Positions 50,645-60,266 of a DNA stretch of 64,000 nt are shown piece after piece. Where the stretch lies: NCBI GenBank assembly GCA_016218545.1, contig JACRDQ010000043.1, forward strand, positions 52,069 to 116,068, given 5' to 3'. The position numbers were made by a program, and so were the translations under genes. The stretch comes from Elusimicrobiota bacterium (GTDB taxonomy: Bacteria > Elusimicrobiota > Elusimicrobia > UBA1565 > UBA9628). How positions within the stretch are numbered: the stretch's first letter is position 1; each line of letters starts with the position of its first letter. Under the pieces are notes generated by a model. That model was given only the letters and a program-made list of their open reading frames with translations, was not told where the DNA came from and did not search any database.

Positions 50645-51657
50645 GCCTTCTCCCGGCCGCACAGAGTCTTCATGACGCGAACGTTATAGTACCTGTCGTC
50701 CGTCATGCTGTCCGGCAGTTTGCCGGCCTTGAAGGCCGCGCAGACGCTCCCGATGGCCTGTTCGACCGTGCGGCGCGGGACGAATCCGATGGTCCGGGCG
50801 ATCTTCTCGGAGCAGACGTGATAGGACCGCAAGTCGTCGCTGGGGCTGGTCTCGATGGCGATGGAGGCTTTGTCCGGGAATTCGCGCTCGACGACGCGCT
50901 TTACCATCCTCGCGAGGTCGGCCACCGTGTGGTTGGGACCGCCGGCATTGAAGGTCTGGCCGGCGATCTTCTTGAGTGGCTCGCGGAGCAGGCGCACGTA
51001 GAGCTCGCCCATGTCCTCGACGTGGAGGTTGGGACGCATCTGGCCTCCGCCGAAGACCGTGATCCTCCGGCGGCTCACCGCCAGATTAGTGAGGAGGTTG
51101 ACCGCGAGGTCCAGCCGCATCCTGGGCGAATAGCCGCACGCCGTGGCGGGCCGGATGATGGTCACGGGGAATCTCTCGGACATGTGGCGGCGCAGGACCT
51201 CCTCGCAGAGGCCTTTATACTTGCTGTAGTCGGTCAGGGGGTTGAGGGGGTGGTCTTCCCGCACCTCCGGAGCGTCGCTGACGCCGTAGACCGAGCTGGA
51301 CGAAGCGTAGATGAAGCGCTCGATCCCCGCGGCCTTGCAGGCCAGGACAGCGGGCTCGAAGCAGTCGTAGTTGATGGACTTCGCGAGGGATGGGTCGAGC
51401 TCGAAGCTCGGGTCGTTCGAGATGCAGGCCAGGTGGATGACGGCCTGGATGCCTTGGACGGCTTTCGTGACAGCGGTGATGTCCCGAACGTCGCCATGGA
51501 GGACCTCGAGGTTCGCATCGCTGGGGAGGCCTTCTCGACCGAAATAGAGCGCGTCGTAGATGCGGACGCGGTAGCCAGCCTCCAATAGCTTGGGGGCTAA
51601 TGCGCAGCCGACATGGCCGGCTCCACCGATGACGAGGATATTTTTCAAGTGTGGCAT
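50641..51657 (-). CDS. NAD-dependent epimerase/dehydratase
   Basis: 338 residues. Rossmann motif VIGGAGHVGCALAPKLLEAG, acidic residue in VRIYDALYFG, catalytic Ser in IYASSSSVYG and Y-x3-K in YSKYKGLCEE. The CISNDPSFELDPSLAKSINY block is typical of the sub-branch that includes dTDP- or GDP-sugar modifying enzymes. A GATAAT box lies six bases before its ATG, so it probably begins a new, leaderless transcript within the block. Followed by the coupled epimerase. Confidence 0.85.
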   Translation of the reverse strand: MPHLKNILVIGGAGHVGCALAPKLLEAGYRVRIYDALYFGREGLPSDANLEVLHGDVRDITAVTKAVQGIQAVIHLACISNDPSFELDPSLAKSINYDCFEPAVLACKAAGIERFIYASSSSVYGVSDAPEVREDHPLNPLTDYSKYKGLCEEVLRRHMSERFPVTIIRPATACGYSPRMRLDLAVNLLTNLAVSRRRITVFGGGQMRPNLHVEDMGELYVRLLREPLKKIAGQTFNAGGPNHTVADLARMVKRVVEREFPDKASIAIETSPSDDLRSYHVCSEKIARTIGFVPRRTVEQAIGSVCAAFKAGKLPDSMTDDRYYNVRVMKTLCGREKA

Positions 51658-51663
51658 GTATAT

Positions 51664-51669
51664 ATTATC
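51664..51669 (-). promoter_or_regulatory. -10 box, leaderless start of the 51657 gene
   Basis: GATAAT on the minus strand (51669-51664), six bases before the ATG at 51657, within an AT-rich run (ATATTGATAATATATAC). No clear -35. Confidence 0.4.
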
Positions 51670-51720
51670 AATATCTTGAGTCGGGGCGTCGACTCTCCTG
51701 CTGGACCGGATGACGAGGGC

Positions 51721-53568
51721 CTAATGGCCCGGATGGAATGTGGGGACCATCTCCCGGAGGAGGCGCTGGCACAGGGCGGGATCATTGGCGCAGCAGGCTT
51801 GCGCCATGGCAGCCAGCGGGGACTCGAAATCCTCCACGAGCTTGTTCTCCTTGCGCAGAACCATGATGTCCGGGTGGCCGGAATCCTCGTGTCCCGCGGG
51901 GTCCTCCATCAGCTCTTCAGTCAGCTTCTCGCCGGGCCTCAGACCCGTGATCTCGATGTGGACGTCCTTTCCCGGAGTCAGGCCTGAGAGTAGCAAGAGG
52001 TTCTTCGCCATTTCCAGGATGTTGACCGGAGTCCCCATCTTGAGGACGAAGATGTCGCCGTTCCTGCCCAGGGACAAGGATTCGATGACGAGTTGGACCG
52101 CCTCTTCCACGGTCATGAAATAGCGGGTGGCCTCGGCATGGGTGACGGTCAGGGGACCGCCGTGCTCCATCTGCTCCCGGAAGATCTCGAGGACCGAGCC
52201 GGAGCTGCCCAGGACATTGCCGAAACGGGCAGCGCAGAACCGGGTCCTGCTCTTGCTCGCATAGTGCAGGATGGCCAGCTCGGCCGCGCGTTTCGTGGCT
52301 CCCATGACCCCGGCGGGCTTGACGGCCTTGTCCGTTGAGATGAGCAGGAAGCTCTCCGCGTGGTGGCGATTGGCGGCCTCGGCCAGGCGGCAGGTGCCGA
52401 GGAGGTTGTTGGAGACCGCTTCCTGGACATTGGTCTCGAGTTGGGACACGTGCTTGTGGGCGGCGGTATGAAGCACGATCTGGGGGGAGGATCGGGCGAA
52501 GAGCCCGTTGATGAGCTCCTGGTCCCGGATGTCTCCCAAGACGCCCTCGACCTCGACGTTCTTCGCCCGATTCCGGATGTCCGCCTCGATGTAGAACAAG
52601 GAGGTCGCGTGATTGTCGAGCAGGATGACCCGATTGGGGTGGTAGAGGAGGCACTGGCGGCTGAGTTCCGAGCCGATGGTCCCCCCCGCCCCGGTGATCA
52701 GGATGCATTTGCCGCCGAGTACGTTGCCGATGCGGGCCGAGTCGAGCTGGATCACCTTGCGGTTGAGGAGGTCCGCGGGCATGGCTTTGCGCAGGGGAAG
52801 GAAGGATCCTGGGGCTCTCAGCATCTCGCTCAAGCTCGGGGCGATCCTCACCTCGGGTTTCGTCTCGCGTTCGCGCAGGGCATCGGCGACGGCTCGGACG
52901 ATCTCCCCCCTCCGCTCGTCCGTGGTCACCACGATCTCGTCGACATCTTCCGTGTCGATGACTGCGTTGAGGGAGGCGAGGCCGCCGAAGACAGGGCAGC
53001 CGTGGATGCTCATCCCCCACTTCTGCTGGTCTTCGTCCAGGAACCCGACGACTCGGAAATGGGCGTGACTGCTGGTGAGCATCTGCCGAGCTACGTTTTC
53101 GCCGAGATCGCCGGCCCCGATGAGGAGCGCGCTGCGGGCCGTGGCCGAGCCCTGCCTGGGCATGGGCAGGAGGCTCTTCCCCATCCGGATGGCGAAGCGG
53201 ACGCCTCCGATGAAAACGAACACGAGGATAGGGTGGATGACCAGCACCGAGCGGGGAAACTCCGCGCCGTGCCGAGCGAAGAGCACCAGGGCCGAGGAGA
53301 TGAGCCCGCTTGCGGCCACGGCCTTCATGATGTTGATGAGGTCCGAGAAGCTGGAAAAATGATAGATGCCCCGGTAGAGACCGAAGAGCTGGGAAGCGGC
53401 GAAATAGACGAAGAGCGTGATGCCCGCGGTCTGAGCGATAATGTCAGGATAGGGGGTCGGGAGGTCGAAATCGAAGCGCAGGAGGAAAGCGAGAAGCCAT
53501 GCGGTCAGCACCACGGCCACATCGAGCAGCATGATGCTGACGCGGCGCGGGCTGATTTTGATTTCCAT
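51721..53568 (-). CDS. CapD/FlaA1-type nucleotide-sugar 4,6-dehydratase (membrane form)
   Basis: 615 residues from the ATG at 53568. Four N-terminal membrane segments (first: RVSIMLLDVAVVLTAWLLAF) are followed by a Rossmann domain (ALLIGAGDLGENVARQML) and then the SDR catalytic domain (ILITGAGGTIGSELSRQCLL). The catalytic triad follows the membrane-dehydratase pattern: STDKAVKPAGVMGATKRAAE, with Met in place of the SDR Tyr (M-x3-K). It removes water from UDP-GlcNAc-like sugars to make the 4-keto-6-deoxy precursor for aminotransferases and C-methyltransferases elsewhere in the locus. Confidence 0.92.
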   Translation of the reverse strand: MEIKISPRRVSIMLLDVAVVLTAWLLAFLLRFDFDLPTPYPDIIAQTAGITLFVYFAASQLFGLYRGIYHFSSFSDLINIMKAVAASGLISSALVLFARHGAEFPRSVLVIHPILVFVFIGGVRFAIRMGKSLLPMPRQGSATARSALLIGAGDLGENVARQMLTSSHAHFRVVGFLDEDQQKWGMSIHGCPVFGGLASLNAVIDTEDVDEIVVTTDERRGEIVRAVADALRERETKPEVRIAPSLSEMLRAPGSFLPLRKAMPADLLNRKVIQLDSARIGNVLGGKCILITGAGGTIGSELSRQCLLYHPNRVILLDNHATSLFYIEADIRNRAKNVEVEGVLGDIRDQELINGLFARSSPQIVLHTAAHKHVSQLETNVQEAVSNNLLGTCRLAEAANRHHAESFLLISTDKAVKPAGVMGATKRAAELAILHYASKSRTRFCAARFGNVLGSSGSVLEIFREQMEHGGPLTVTHAEATRYFMTVEEAVQLVIESLSLGRNGDIFVLKMGTPVNILEMAKNLLLLSGLTPGKDVHIEITGLRPGEKLTEELMEDPAGHEDSGHPDIMVLRKENKLVEDFESPLAAMAQACCANDPALCQRLLREMVPTFHPGH

Positions 53569-53576
53569 CAAGCTAG

Positions 53577-53582
53577 ATTATA
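53577..53582 (-). promoter_or_regulatory. -10 box, leaderless start of the dehydratase gene
   Basis: A perfect TATAAT on the minus strand (53582-53577) ends eight bases before the ATG at 53568. No Shine-Dalgarno sequence is present between them. Confidence 0.55.
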
Positions 53583-53606
53583 CAAATTGGCCGCTGGCAC
53601 GGCCGG

Positions 53607-54167
53607 TCAATGGTCCACATCTCTCCCGGACAGGGCCTGGCACGCGGTGCGGAGAAGGATTTCCAGGTCGAACCGGAATGATCTGCGCCTCAGGTACTCC
53701 TCGTCAAGGGCGACTTTCTGTGGGATGGTCAGTTCATCGCGGCCATTGATCTGTGCCCAGCCCGTGAGGCCGGGGACAAGCCGCTGGATGCCTTCGTGAG
53801 TGCGCAGGGATATGAGGTCATCCTGGTTGTGGAGGGCGGGCCGCGGCCCGACGAAGCTCATGTCGCCTTTGAGGATGCTGTAGAGCTGAGGAAGCTCATC
53901 GAGGCTGGACATCCTCAGAAGATGGCCGATGGGGGTCACGTATCGCTGGGGATGGGGTAGGAGATGGGTCGCGACCTCAGGGACATCGAGTCGCATGGTC
54001 CGGAATTTGGGCATCCGGAAGAGTGCGTTGTCCCTGCCGACGCGGTCGGACCAGTAAAGGGCAGGACCCTGGGAGGTCAGTCGGACGAGTAGGGCGATCG
54101 CAGTCATGGGCAGGGCAAGGAGCAGAAGGGCGAAGAGGCTCAAGACGATGTCAAAGCCCCTTTTCAT
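53607..54167 (-). CDS. Phosphoglycosyl transferase (PglC/WcaJ superfamily)
   Basis: 186 residues from the ATG at 54167, coupled to the gene before (ATGA). It starts with MKRGFDIVLSLFALLLLALP, the Lys/Arg-x-x-Asp and re-entrant membrane helix of the monotopic family. Later motifs are FRMPKFRTM, MSSLDELPQLYSILKGDMSF, VGPRPA and GLTGWAQINGR. It transfers a sugar phosphate from UDP-sugar to undecaprenyl phosphate, the first step of repeat-unit assembly. The short form lacks the WcaJ N-terminal domain, as in PglC. Confidence 0.94.
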   Translation of the reverse strand: MKRGFDIVLSLFALLLLALPMTAIALLVRLTSQGPALYWSDRVGRDNALFRMPKFRTMRLDVPEVATHLLPHPQRYVTPIGHLLRMSSLDELPQLYSILKGDMSFVGPRPALHNQDDLISLRTHEGIQRLVPGLTGWAQINGRDELTIPQKVALDEEYLRRRSFRFDLEILLRTACQALSGRDVDH

Positions 54168-55126
54168 CTTCTTCCTTCCAGGAACCACTGGGCAGTGTGC
54201 TTGAGCCCTTCGCCGACGCTGAACGGGGGCTGCCAGCCCAGCTTGGCGCGAATCTTCTTGGAGTCGAGAAGCAGGGAGCCGGTGAGGCGGTCAAGTTCCG
54301 AGGCTCGACCCATTGCCGAAGCTGCAATCCTCATGAGTGGCAGGGGTAAAGGGAAAAGCTTGGGCATCGTCCCCAGGGCGTCGGCGATCCGGCTGATGAG
54401 CTCCGGCGTGGAGAGCGCCTCGCTGTCAGCGATGTGAAAGGTCTCCCTCCCTGCGGACGGGTGCTCCAGGCAGACCTTGATGGCATCGGTCATATTCCCC
54501 AGGAAAAGGATGCTGCGCGAGTTCTGGACGCCGGCCAGAGGCAGGGGCCAGCCCGCCCTTACCGCTGTGAACAATCGAGCCATGTTGGCCTTCATTCCTG
54601 GGCCATAGACCAGGGGAAGGCGGATGATGACTGGGTCGAGGTTCGAACAGGATGCCGTCTCCTGCAAAGCGAGTTCCGCCTCGGCTTTGGAGCGGCCATA
54701 GCTGTCTTGAGGGGCATGGGGACGAGTCTCATCCCAGGCCATGCCTGGGGGTGTTCCCTCGCCAAGGGCTTTGATCGAGCTGATGAACACGAATCTGCGG
54801 ACCCCGGCCCGGACGCTGGCCTCGGCCAGGCTTCGGGTGACCGAGACATTATCCCTGCGAAAGGACTCCCACTCCCCTGGCCCGGCTGATGTGCGGTGGA
54901 CCCTGGCTGCCAGATGGACCACGCAGTCCACCCGGTCAAAGAGCCGGTTCCAGTCCTGGAAAATGGCAAGGTCGCCTGTGGCAAAGCCTTCAGCAGCGGC
55001 ATGAAGGCGGCCGAGGCTTGTCGGCTGCATGACCGCCCCACGGACGAGCCACCCCGCTTCCAGGAGCGTGGGAATGAGGCCGGAAGCGATGAAACCGTCT
55101 GCTCCGGTGACGAGGACCCGTTTCAA
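54164..55126 (-). CDS. NAD-dependent sugar epimerase/dehydratase (WbpV/Gne-like)
   Basis: 320 residues. RVLVTGADGFIASGLIPTLL, CVVHLAARVHRTSAG, FVFISSIKALGEGTPPGMAW and the Y-x3-K in DSYGRSKAEAEL. SILFLGNMTDAIKVCLEHP and the C-terminal KKIRAKLGWQPPFSVGEGL are characteristic of the epimerase placed just before a phosphoglycosyl transferase in O-antigen loci. It probably supplies the sugar that the next enzyme uses. Overlaps both neighbours by four bases. Confidence 0.87.
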   Translation of the reverse strand: MKRVLVTGADGFIASGLIPTLLEAGWLVRGAVMQPTSLGRLHAAAEGFATGDLAIFQDWNRLFDRVDCVVHLAARVHRTSAGPGEWESFRRDNVSVTRSLAEASVRAGVRRFVFISSIKALGEGTPPGMAWDETRPHAPQDSYGRSKAEAELALQETASCSNLDPVIIRLPLVYGPGMKANMARLFTAVRAGWPLPLAGVQNSRSILFLGNMTDAIKVCLEHPSAGRETFHIADSEALSTPELISRIADALGTMPKLFPLPLPLMRIAASAMGRASELDRLTGSLLLDSKKIRAKLGWQPPFSVGEGLKHTAQWFLEGRR

Positions 55127-57138
55127 GCTGTCTGCCTATCCCTGGCCAAGATCTCCTGATACAGGCCGAGGGTCTGGTCAATGACTCGTTCCAGCGAGAA
55201 CTCAGCAGCGATTTCTCTTCCACGGCTCCCGAAGCGTTGCCGGGCCTGCGGGGAGCAAATGAGCGTCTGCAATGCGTCGGCAAGGGCTTGCGGGTCACGA
55301 CTAGGGACAAGGAGGCCATTCTCCTCGTGCCTGACGATTTCCCGGCACCCGGGGACATCCGTGGTCACGATGGGGCGGGTGCACGCCGCTGCTTCGAGGA
55401 GGACCTTGGGCAGGCCCTCGCGGTAAGATGGTAGACAGACGATATGGCAGTCTGCGAATGCTGTTGGCATGTCCTCCCGCCATCTCTGCCATTCGACTAG
55501 GGCCTCGTCGCGCCATGCAGACAGGATCGGTACCGGGACGCACGCAGGATTCTCAGCGTCAGGGTCCCCGATGAGGATGAATCTTGCCCGGATGCCTCTC
55601 TCTTTTATAATGCGGCTTGCCTCGACGAATTCCCCAACGCCTTTGTCCCAGAGGAGCCTGGAAGGGAGGATGATGACAGGACTTTGCCCGGGGCCGAGCG
55701 AAGGCTCAGGCTTTGCCCGGAACCGTTGCAGGTCCACGCCGGAGCTTTTGATGAGCCTTGCTTTGCCAGGTGGAAGGATACCCAGTCCCTCGAAAAGGCT
55801 GATGTCGTCTTGGTTCTGAAACACAGGCGTGACCGTGGGGCCGCGCAAGGCCCAGCTATAGGCGGATGAGAGGAAGCGCCGCATGAGCGAAGCCCTGAGG
55901 CCCTGGGAGCTGAAGATGAACCCCAGCCCTGCCATGGCATTGACCACGTTGGGCACCCCGGCCAGCTTGGCTGCCAGGGAGCCGTAGAGTACGGGCTTTG
56001 CCGCTACATGATGCACGATATCCGGTCGCTCGGCCGCGTAAAGACTTCGGAGCTCGGCGATCGCCCTCGATTCTGTGATCGGATTGCGTCCTGAACGGCG
56101 CAAGCATGTCGGGATGAGCCTGACGCCTGAACCCTTGATGGCCTCTCCATGCCTCTGGACCCTGGTAGCGACTGAGACATCGAACCCGGCATCGATGGCC
56201 GCCTTGGCCAGAGGAAGCCGGTGAGAGCAGAAATACCAGTCCTCCGTGACAACGAACATGAGCCTGGGCTTGGCTGAGCATGGATGTGTTTGCATGGGGG
56301 TCGGGGCTGTTTTCTTGTGCCCGATGGCGCACCAGAACGGCATGGATTGGCTGAAGGTGATCCGCTCAAGGCCGGCTTTGGTCATAATGTCGCGGATCTT
56401 GGTTGAGGAGAATCGGAGCTCGAGCCTGGTCCCGAACCGGTCGAGACTGTCGGTGCGCATCGAGTAGAAGCTGCGGCTCCGGTATGCTGAAAGCGGGAAG
56501 TGGTCCACATCCACGCCCAGCTTCTCGCAGAGCAACGCCATGCGCGCCAGAGGGAAATAGACGAGGGCGGCCATGGTCTGGCAGATGAGGTAGCGCGGAT
56601 AGTCCGGCAGATTGCTGATGCGGCGGCGGATCCAGTCCGAAAGTTTCCAGAGGGTTTGGTACCAGAGAGGCCGATTCTCGAAATCGTAATACAGATAGAG
56701 CAAGAACGGGGCTCCGGGTTTGAGCTTGGCAACGCACGCCTTGATGCCCGCTGCCGTGTCCGGGATATGATGCAGGACTCCGAGGGCATAGCCGAAGTCA
56801 AGAGTGGAATCCTGGAATGGCAGGGCCTCGATGGATGCGAGGTGGAATTCGCAATTGGACTGGGAGGCGAGATTGCTCCTGGCAACGTCCAGGGCTTCAT
56901 GGCTTGCGTCTACCAGGTGCAATCTGCCGACTCTGGGTGCGACGAGCTTGGCCCATCTTCCGCTTCCACATCCCAGGTCCACTCCTATGGCATTGGTCGG
57001 AAGACTCTCCCAGGGGAAGATCGAGAAATACTGGCTGAAGAGTTCAGCTAGTTCAGCAGGATCGAGCTCGGCCTGTGTCAGGCGCTGCCATTGTCTGCCA
57101 AAGCCTCGGACTGTCTGAGAGTCGAGGTTCTGAGACAT
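55123..57138 (-). CDS. Methyltransferase-glycosyltransferase (GT4) fusion
   Basis: 671 residues in a single frame. Residues 1-275 are a SAM methyltransferase (AIGVDLGCGSGRWAKLVAP, LHLVDASHEALDVARSNL, FGYALGVLHHIPDTAAGIKA). Residues 290-671 are a GT4 of the PglA type (LMFVVTEDWYFCSHRLPLAK, NVVNAMAGLGFIFSSQG, KSSGVDLQRFRAKPE, CLPSYREGLPKVLLEAAACT, RPIVTTDVPGCREIV). The second enzyme likely adds the second sugar to the lipid-linked acceptor. An internal Met just before the GT part could give a separate GT, but no ribosome site is obvious. It starts seven bases after the candidate polymerase. Confidence 0.85.
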   Translation of the reverse strand: MSQNLDSQTVRGFGRQWQRLTQAELDPAELAELFSQYFSIFPWESLPTNAIGVDLGCGSGRWAKLVAPRVGRLHLVDASHEALDVARSNLASQSNCEFHLASIEALPFQDSTLDFGYALGVLHHIPDTAAGIKACVAKLKPGAPFLLYLYYDFENRPLWYQTLWKLSDWIRRRISNLPDYPRYLICQTMAALVYFPLARMALLCEKLGVDVDHFPLSAYRSRSFYSMRTDSLDRFGTRLELRFSSTKIRDIMTKAGLERITFSQSMPFWCAIGHKKTAPTPMQTHPCSAKPRLMFVVTEDWYFCSHRLPLAKAAIDAGFDVSVATRVQRHGEAIKGSGVRLIPTCLRRSGRNPITESRAIAELRSLYAAERPDIVHHVAAKPVLYGSLAAKLAGVPNVVNAMAGLGFIFSSQGLRASLMRRFLSSAYSWALRGPTVTPVFQNQDDISLFEGLGILPPGKARLIKSSGVDLQRFRAKPEPSLGPGQSPVIILPSRLLWDKGVGEFVEASRIIKERGIRARFILIGDPDAENPACVPVPILSAWRDEALVEWQRWREDMPTAFADCHIVCLPSYREGLPKVLLEAAACTRPIVTTDVPGCREIVRHEENGLLVPSRDPQALADALQTLICSPQARQRFGSRGREIAAEFSLERVIDQTLGLYQEILARDRQTA

Positions 57139-57144
57139 GGCAGG

Positions 57145-58461
57145 TTACAGCGATGCGGCGGGCGCCTTTTGTGCCTGGGTCGGCTGGACTGCCACTACGG
57201 CCCTGCGCCTGGATAGATACATGATGAGCCCGATGAAGATGGGCATGATCTGCATCTTGAACCGCGCTGCTGTGCCGAGGTTCTGGTAGGACACGAATGC
57301 ATAGGTGAAGGCCCAAGTCCCGAGCAGGGCAGTGGCCCAGAGCACCATAGGGTCCAGAAGGTCGTACCATCGGCTCCGCACTATGGCCACAAGGACCAGT
57401 AGGAGGAAAGCGACATTCTCCAGGCTAGCCAAGGCGCCAAAGAGGTTGGCGACCTCGCCTGGAAGGGGTCGGAACAGGGCTGATGATACTCCGATGGGCA
57501 GGAAGAGGATCATCCTTTGCAGGGAGTCGAACTGCGAGTCCATGAGTTGGGCAGACCCGCCAATGGCCCAGGCTTGTGCCGTGCCTGCCGCAGTTTGAAC
57601 GATTTCCTGGCGGGTCTCGATGTTGAAGCGTTCCCTGACACGCTCATTGGCGAAGTGAAAGCACATGAGCACCACGGCGATGAACGTCATCCTCCCAAGC
57701 ATGCTCCGGATGCGGGAGATGAAGAATGCCGACAGCGGCAAGGTGAGGATTGCTCCCATCCAGACCCTGATGAACATGGCGCCGAGGATGCCAAGGGCCA
57801 TGAAGATGAGGTAGCGAGGTCGGTCTAGGCGGTACCAGCCGATGACGCCGTAAGCGTAGCACGCGACACCTAGAAGGATGATGGGGTCCTTGCCGAGGAT
57901 GGAAGACCAGAAGATGTGCGTGGGGAAGAGCATCACGGTCCAAAACACCAGTGCGCTGCCTTTGCCGATGAACAAGGTCCCTGCCCTGTAGAAGGTGTAA
58001 AGCGCAATGAATCCGATCATGGAGAAGGTGACCTTCATCATGTGAAAGGATGCGGGGAAGAGCATGGTATGCAGATGCGCGAGGCGGATGACATTCTCCC
58101 CTCCTTGGCCCAACCGGAACATGCTCCAAACATAGAATTCACTCTTGGCTTCCTCGAAGTAGCCGAAGGCATCGGTCGGGTAGTGGTTCTCGTAGATGAG
58201 CATGAAGCCCAGCGTCACGAGACACTTGATGGTCCAGGCCCAGCACAGGAACTTCTTGTCCTGGCCAGGCGCTGGCCAGATCAGGATGGTGATTCCAAGG
58301 AACACGGCCCAGGTGAGGCCTACGAGGTAGTCTGTGGCCAAGTCCTCTTGCGGGATGTGGCGGCCCATGAGGACCACGATGTCCATGAATGCTGAAATAA
58401 AGAAAAGGCCGCCGATAGCAGTGAGGACGACGAGAAGGATGGTGATGGCGCTGCGATTCAT
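57145..58461 (-). CDS. Multi-pass membrane protein, candidate Wzy polymerase
   Basis: 438 residues with about ten to twelve membrane segments. No family motif is certain. The segment GKDPIILLGVACYAYGVIGW following FWTVMLFPTHIFWSSIL and the periplasmic loop with ERVRERFNIETRQEIVQTAA resemble polymerase-like proteins that lie next to wzc genes. The C-terminus is RRRAVVAVQPTQAQKAPAA. Position between wzc and the glycosyltransferases supports a Wzy role; that is an inference. An alternative is another transporter-like protein. Confidence 0.5.
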   Translation of the reverse strand: MNRSAITILLVVLTAIGGLFFISAFMDIVVLMGRHIPQEDLATDYLVGLTWAVFLGITILIWPAPGQDKKFLCWAWTIKCLVTLGFMLIYENHYPTDAFGYFEEAKSEFYVWSMFRLGQGGENVIRLAHLHTMLFPASFHMMKVTFSMIGFIALYTFYRAGTLFIGKGSALVFWTVMLFPTHIFWSSILGKDPIILLGVACYAYGVIGWYRLDRPRYLIFMALGILGAMFIRVWMGAILTLPLSAFFISRIRSMLGRMTFIAVVLMCFHFANERVRERFNIETRQEIVQTAAGTAQAWAIGGSAQLMDSQFDSLQRMILFLPIGVSSALFRPLPGEVANLFGALASLENVAFLLLVLVAIVRSRWYDLLDPMVLWATALLGTWAFTYAFVSYQNLGTAARFKMQIMPIFIGLIMYLSRRRAVVAVQPTQAQKAPAASL

Positions 58462-58469
58462 CGGTGGGC

Positions 58470-60233
58470 TTAGGCCGGCTGACCAGCCTCCTTGTGGGCT
58501 CGGGAAGCCTTCTCGTCCGCAGTGTGGTAGCTGTGGTAGTAGTAATAGCGGTCCGGGTAGGCCAGGCCTGTGGGACGCGCGGCATTCACGACCACGCCGA
58601 GGACCTTGCAGCCTGTCGCATGGATCTTGCGCGCCGCGGATTGGGTGGACCCGGCTCCGGTCTTTCCATAGCGGATGACCAGGGCGGCGGATGGGACGTG
58701 GCGGGCCCAGAGCAGGGTGTCATGGATGGGCAGGATGGGAGCGGTGTCGATCACGACGCGGTCGAAATGGGAGGCTGCCCAGTCCAGGAGCGCGGGCACC
58801 CTGGGAGTGTTGAGGAGCTCCGAGGGGTTCGGCGGCCTGGTCCCGCAAGTGAGGACCTTCAACCCCGGGACCTCGGTGGTCTTGATGAGGGCCTGGACTT
58901 GGGAGGCCTCCTCGCCTGAGGCGAGGAAGTCGCTCAAACCCTGCTCGAGCGGCAGGTTCAGGGCCTTGTGGATGCTGGGCCTCCGCAGGTCGCCGTCGAT
59001 GAGGAGGACGTCCTCGCCCAGGGTCGCGAAGGTCACGGCGAGGTTGGAGGAGACGAAGGACTTGCCTTCCTGCTCGAGGGCGCTGGTGACGATGAGGGTC
59101 GTGGCCTTGCCGCCGACCCCTGCGAACTCGACCATGGTACGCAGGCCCCGGAAGGATTCGCCTGAGAAGGACTGCTCCTTGGCCAGGATGTGCTGGTAGA
59201 CCTTCTCGCCCGCTTTCCTGCGGCTGTGCGGGATGAGGCCGAGGAAGGGAAGCTTGAGCTTCTGCTCGACGTCAGCCTCCCCGCGCACTGATTGGTCGAG
59301 GAAATCTACGGCAAGGCCGATAAACAGGGCCAAGGCGAGCCCGCCGAACACGCATAGGGGCAGGACGGTCTTGCCCTGTGGTTTGGAAGGCGCGGTGGGC
59401 GTGCGCGCGGGCTCGACGATGCGCACGTTGTTGCCGCGCAGGTGTCCGGAAAGCTCGGCTTTGAGGCTGGTGACGATCTTGTCGGTCTCGGTGTCGATCT
59501 GGGTGCGTAAGGCGGCCATGTTGGTCTTGACTGCGATCATGGCCGGGTGCTTTGGGGTCACCTTCTGCGAGAGCTCGGCCGCCTGGGACTCCAGCTTGAA
59601 GTAATCGGATTTCAAGCCTTGGATGAGCGAGCTGTTGACGACTTGAGGCAGAGACTCGTGGAGCTTGCGGCCCTTGGCGGTGCCGCTCTCGGTCTGGAGC
59701 GCTTGCAGTACGTCCTTGGAGATGAAGACCTGGTGGCTGAGGTTCTCCGCCGTGTAGGTCTCGGCCAGGCTGTTGGCGATCTTGCTTGCTGCTTCAGGGT
59801 CGAAGGACGCCACCTTGATGTTCACGAGCCTGCTGCGCAGGACCGGGGCGATCTTGATGGCTTTGCTGAGACTGCCCAGCCCGCCAGGCCCGAACTGAGG
59901 ATGCTTGGAGAGGTCGAGGTCCTGGTAGACCTTCTCGAGCAGGGACTGCCGCCGCAGGAGGTTGTACTGGGTCTGATAGTAGTCCTCGGCCGAGCTTTCG
60001 ACGAACGAGCCGTTGTTGACATAGACCGCGCCGGTGCCTTGCTCTTTCTCGATGTCGAGCATGGCGACCGCCTCGTAAACGGGCGTGGCCAGGGCGAGAT
60101 AGAGCAGGCCTCCTGCGACTGCGGCAAGCCATGCGCCCGTGATGACCCAGCGTCTGCGGGAGAGCTTCTCTACGAAGTCGTGGATGTCGAAATCCTGTTG
60201 TTGGGCGGGCTCTGCGGTGAAGGGCATGTTCAT
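58470..60233 (-). CDS. Wzc-type polysaccharide tyrosine autokinase (copy 2)
   Basis: 587 residues. Wzz domain with two membrane spans (RRWVITGAWLAAVAGGLLYL and VLPLCVFGGLALALFIGLAV) flanking a periplasmic coiled part. The kinase domain has SALEQEGKSFVSSNLAV (Walker A), VLLIDGDLRRPSIHK (Walker A') and DRVVIDTAPILP (Walker B). The tyrosine cluster is YPDRYYYYHSYHTADEK at the end. It controls chain length and export by cycling phosphorylation. Pairs with the Wza-like lipoprotein at 60267. No Wzb phosphatase is seen. Confidence 0.93.
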   Translation of the reverse strand: MNMPFTAEPAQQQDFDIHDFVEKLSRRRWVITGAWLAAVAGGLLYLALATPVYEAVAMLDIEKEQGTGAVYVNNGSFVESSAEDYYQTQYNLLRRQSLLEKVYQDLDLSKHPQFGPGGLGSLSKAIKIAPVLRSRLVNIKVASFDPEAASKIANSLAETYTAENLSHQVFISKDVLQALQTESGTAKGRKLHESLPQVVNSSLIQGLKSDYFKLESQAAELSQKVTPKHPAMIAVKTNMAALRTQIDTETDKIVTSLKAELSGHLRGNNVRIVEPARTPTAPSKPQGKTVLPLCVFGGLALALFIGLAVDFLDQSVRGEADVEQKLKLPFLGLIPHSRRKAGEKVYQHILAKEQSFSGESFRGLRTMVEFAGVGGKATTLIVTSALEQEGKSFVSSNLAVTFATLGEDVLLIDGDLRRPSIHKALNLPLEQGLSDFLASGEEASQVQALIKTTEVPGLKVLTCGTRPPNPSELLNTPRVPALLDWAASHFDRVVIDTAPILPIHDTLLWARHVPSAALVIRYGKTGAGSTQSAARKIHATGCKVLGVVVNAARPTGLAYPDRYYYYHSYHTADEKASRAHKEAGQPA

Positions 60234-60266
60234 GGCTCCTGCGTTGTCTGGGCCTGAGCCCAGGGC

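Noticed and set aside
52360..53799. 479-codon open frame antisense to the 4,6-dehydratase
   Set aside because: Acidic low-complexity shadow; ignores the promoter and start of the real gene.
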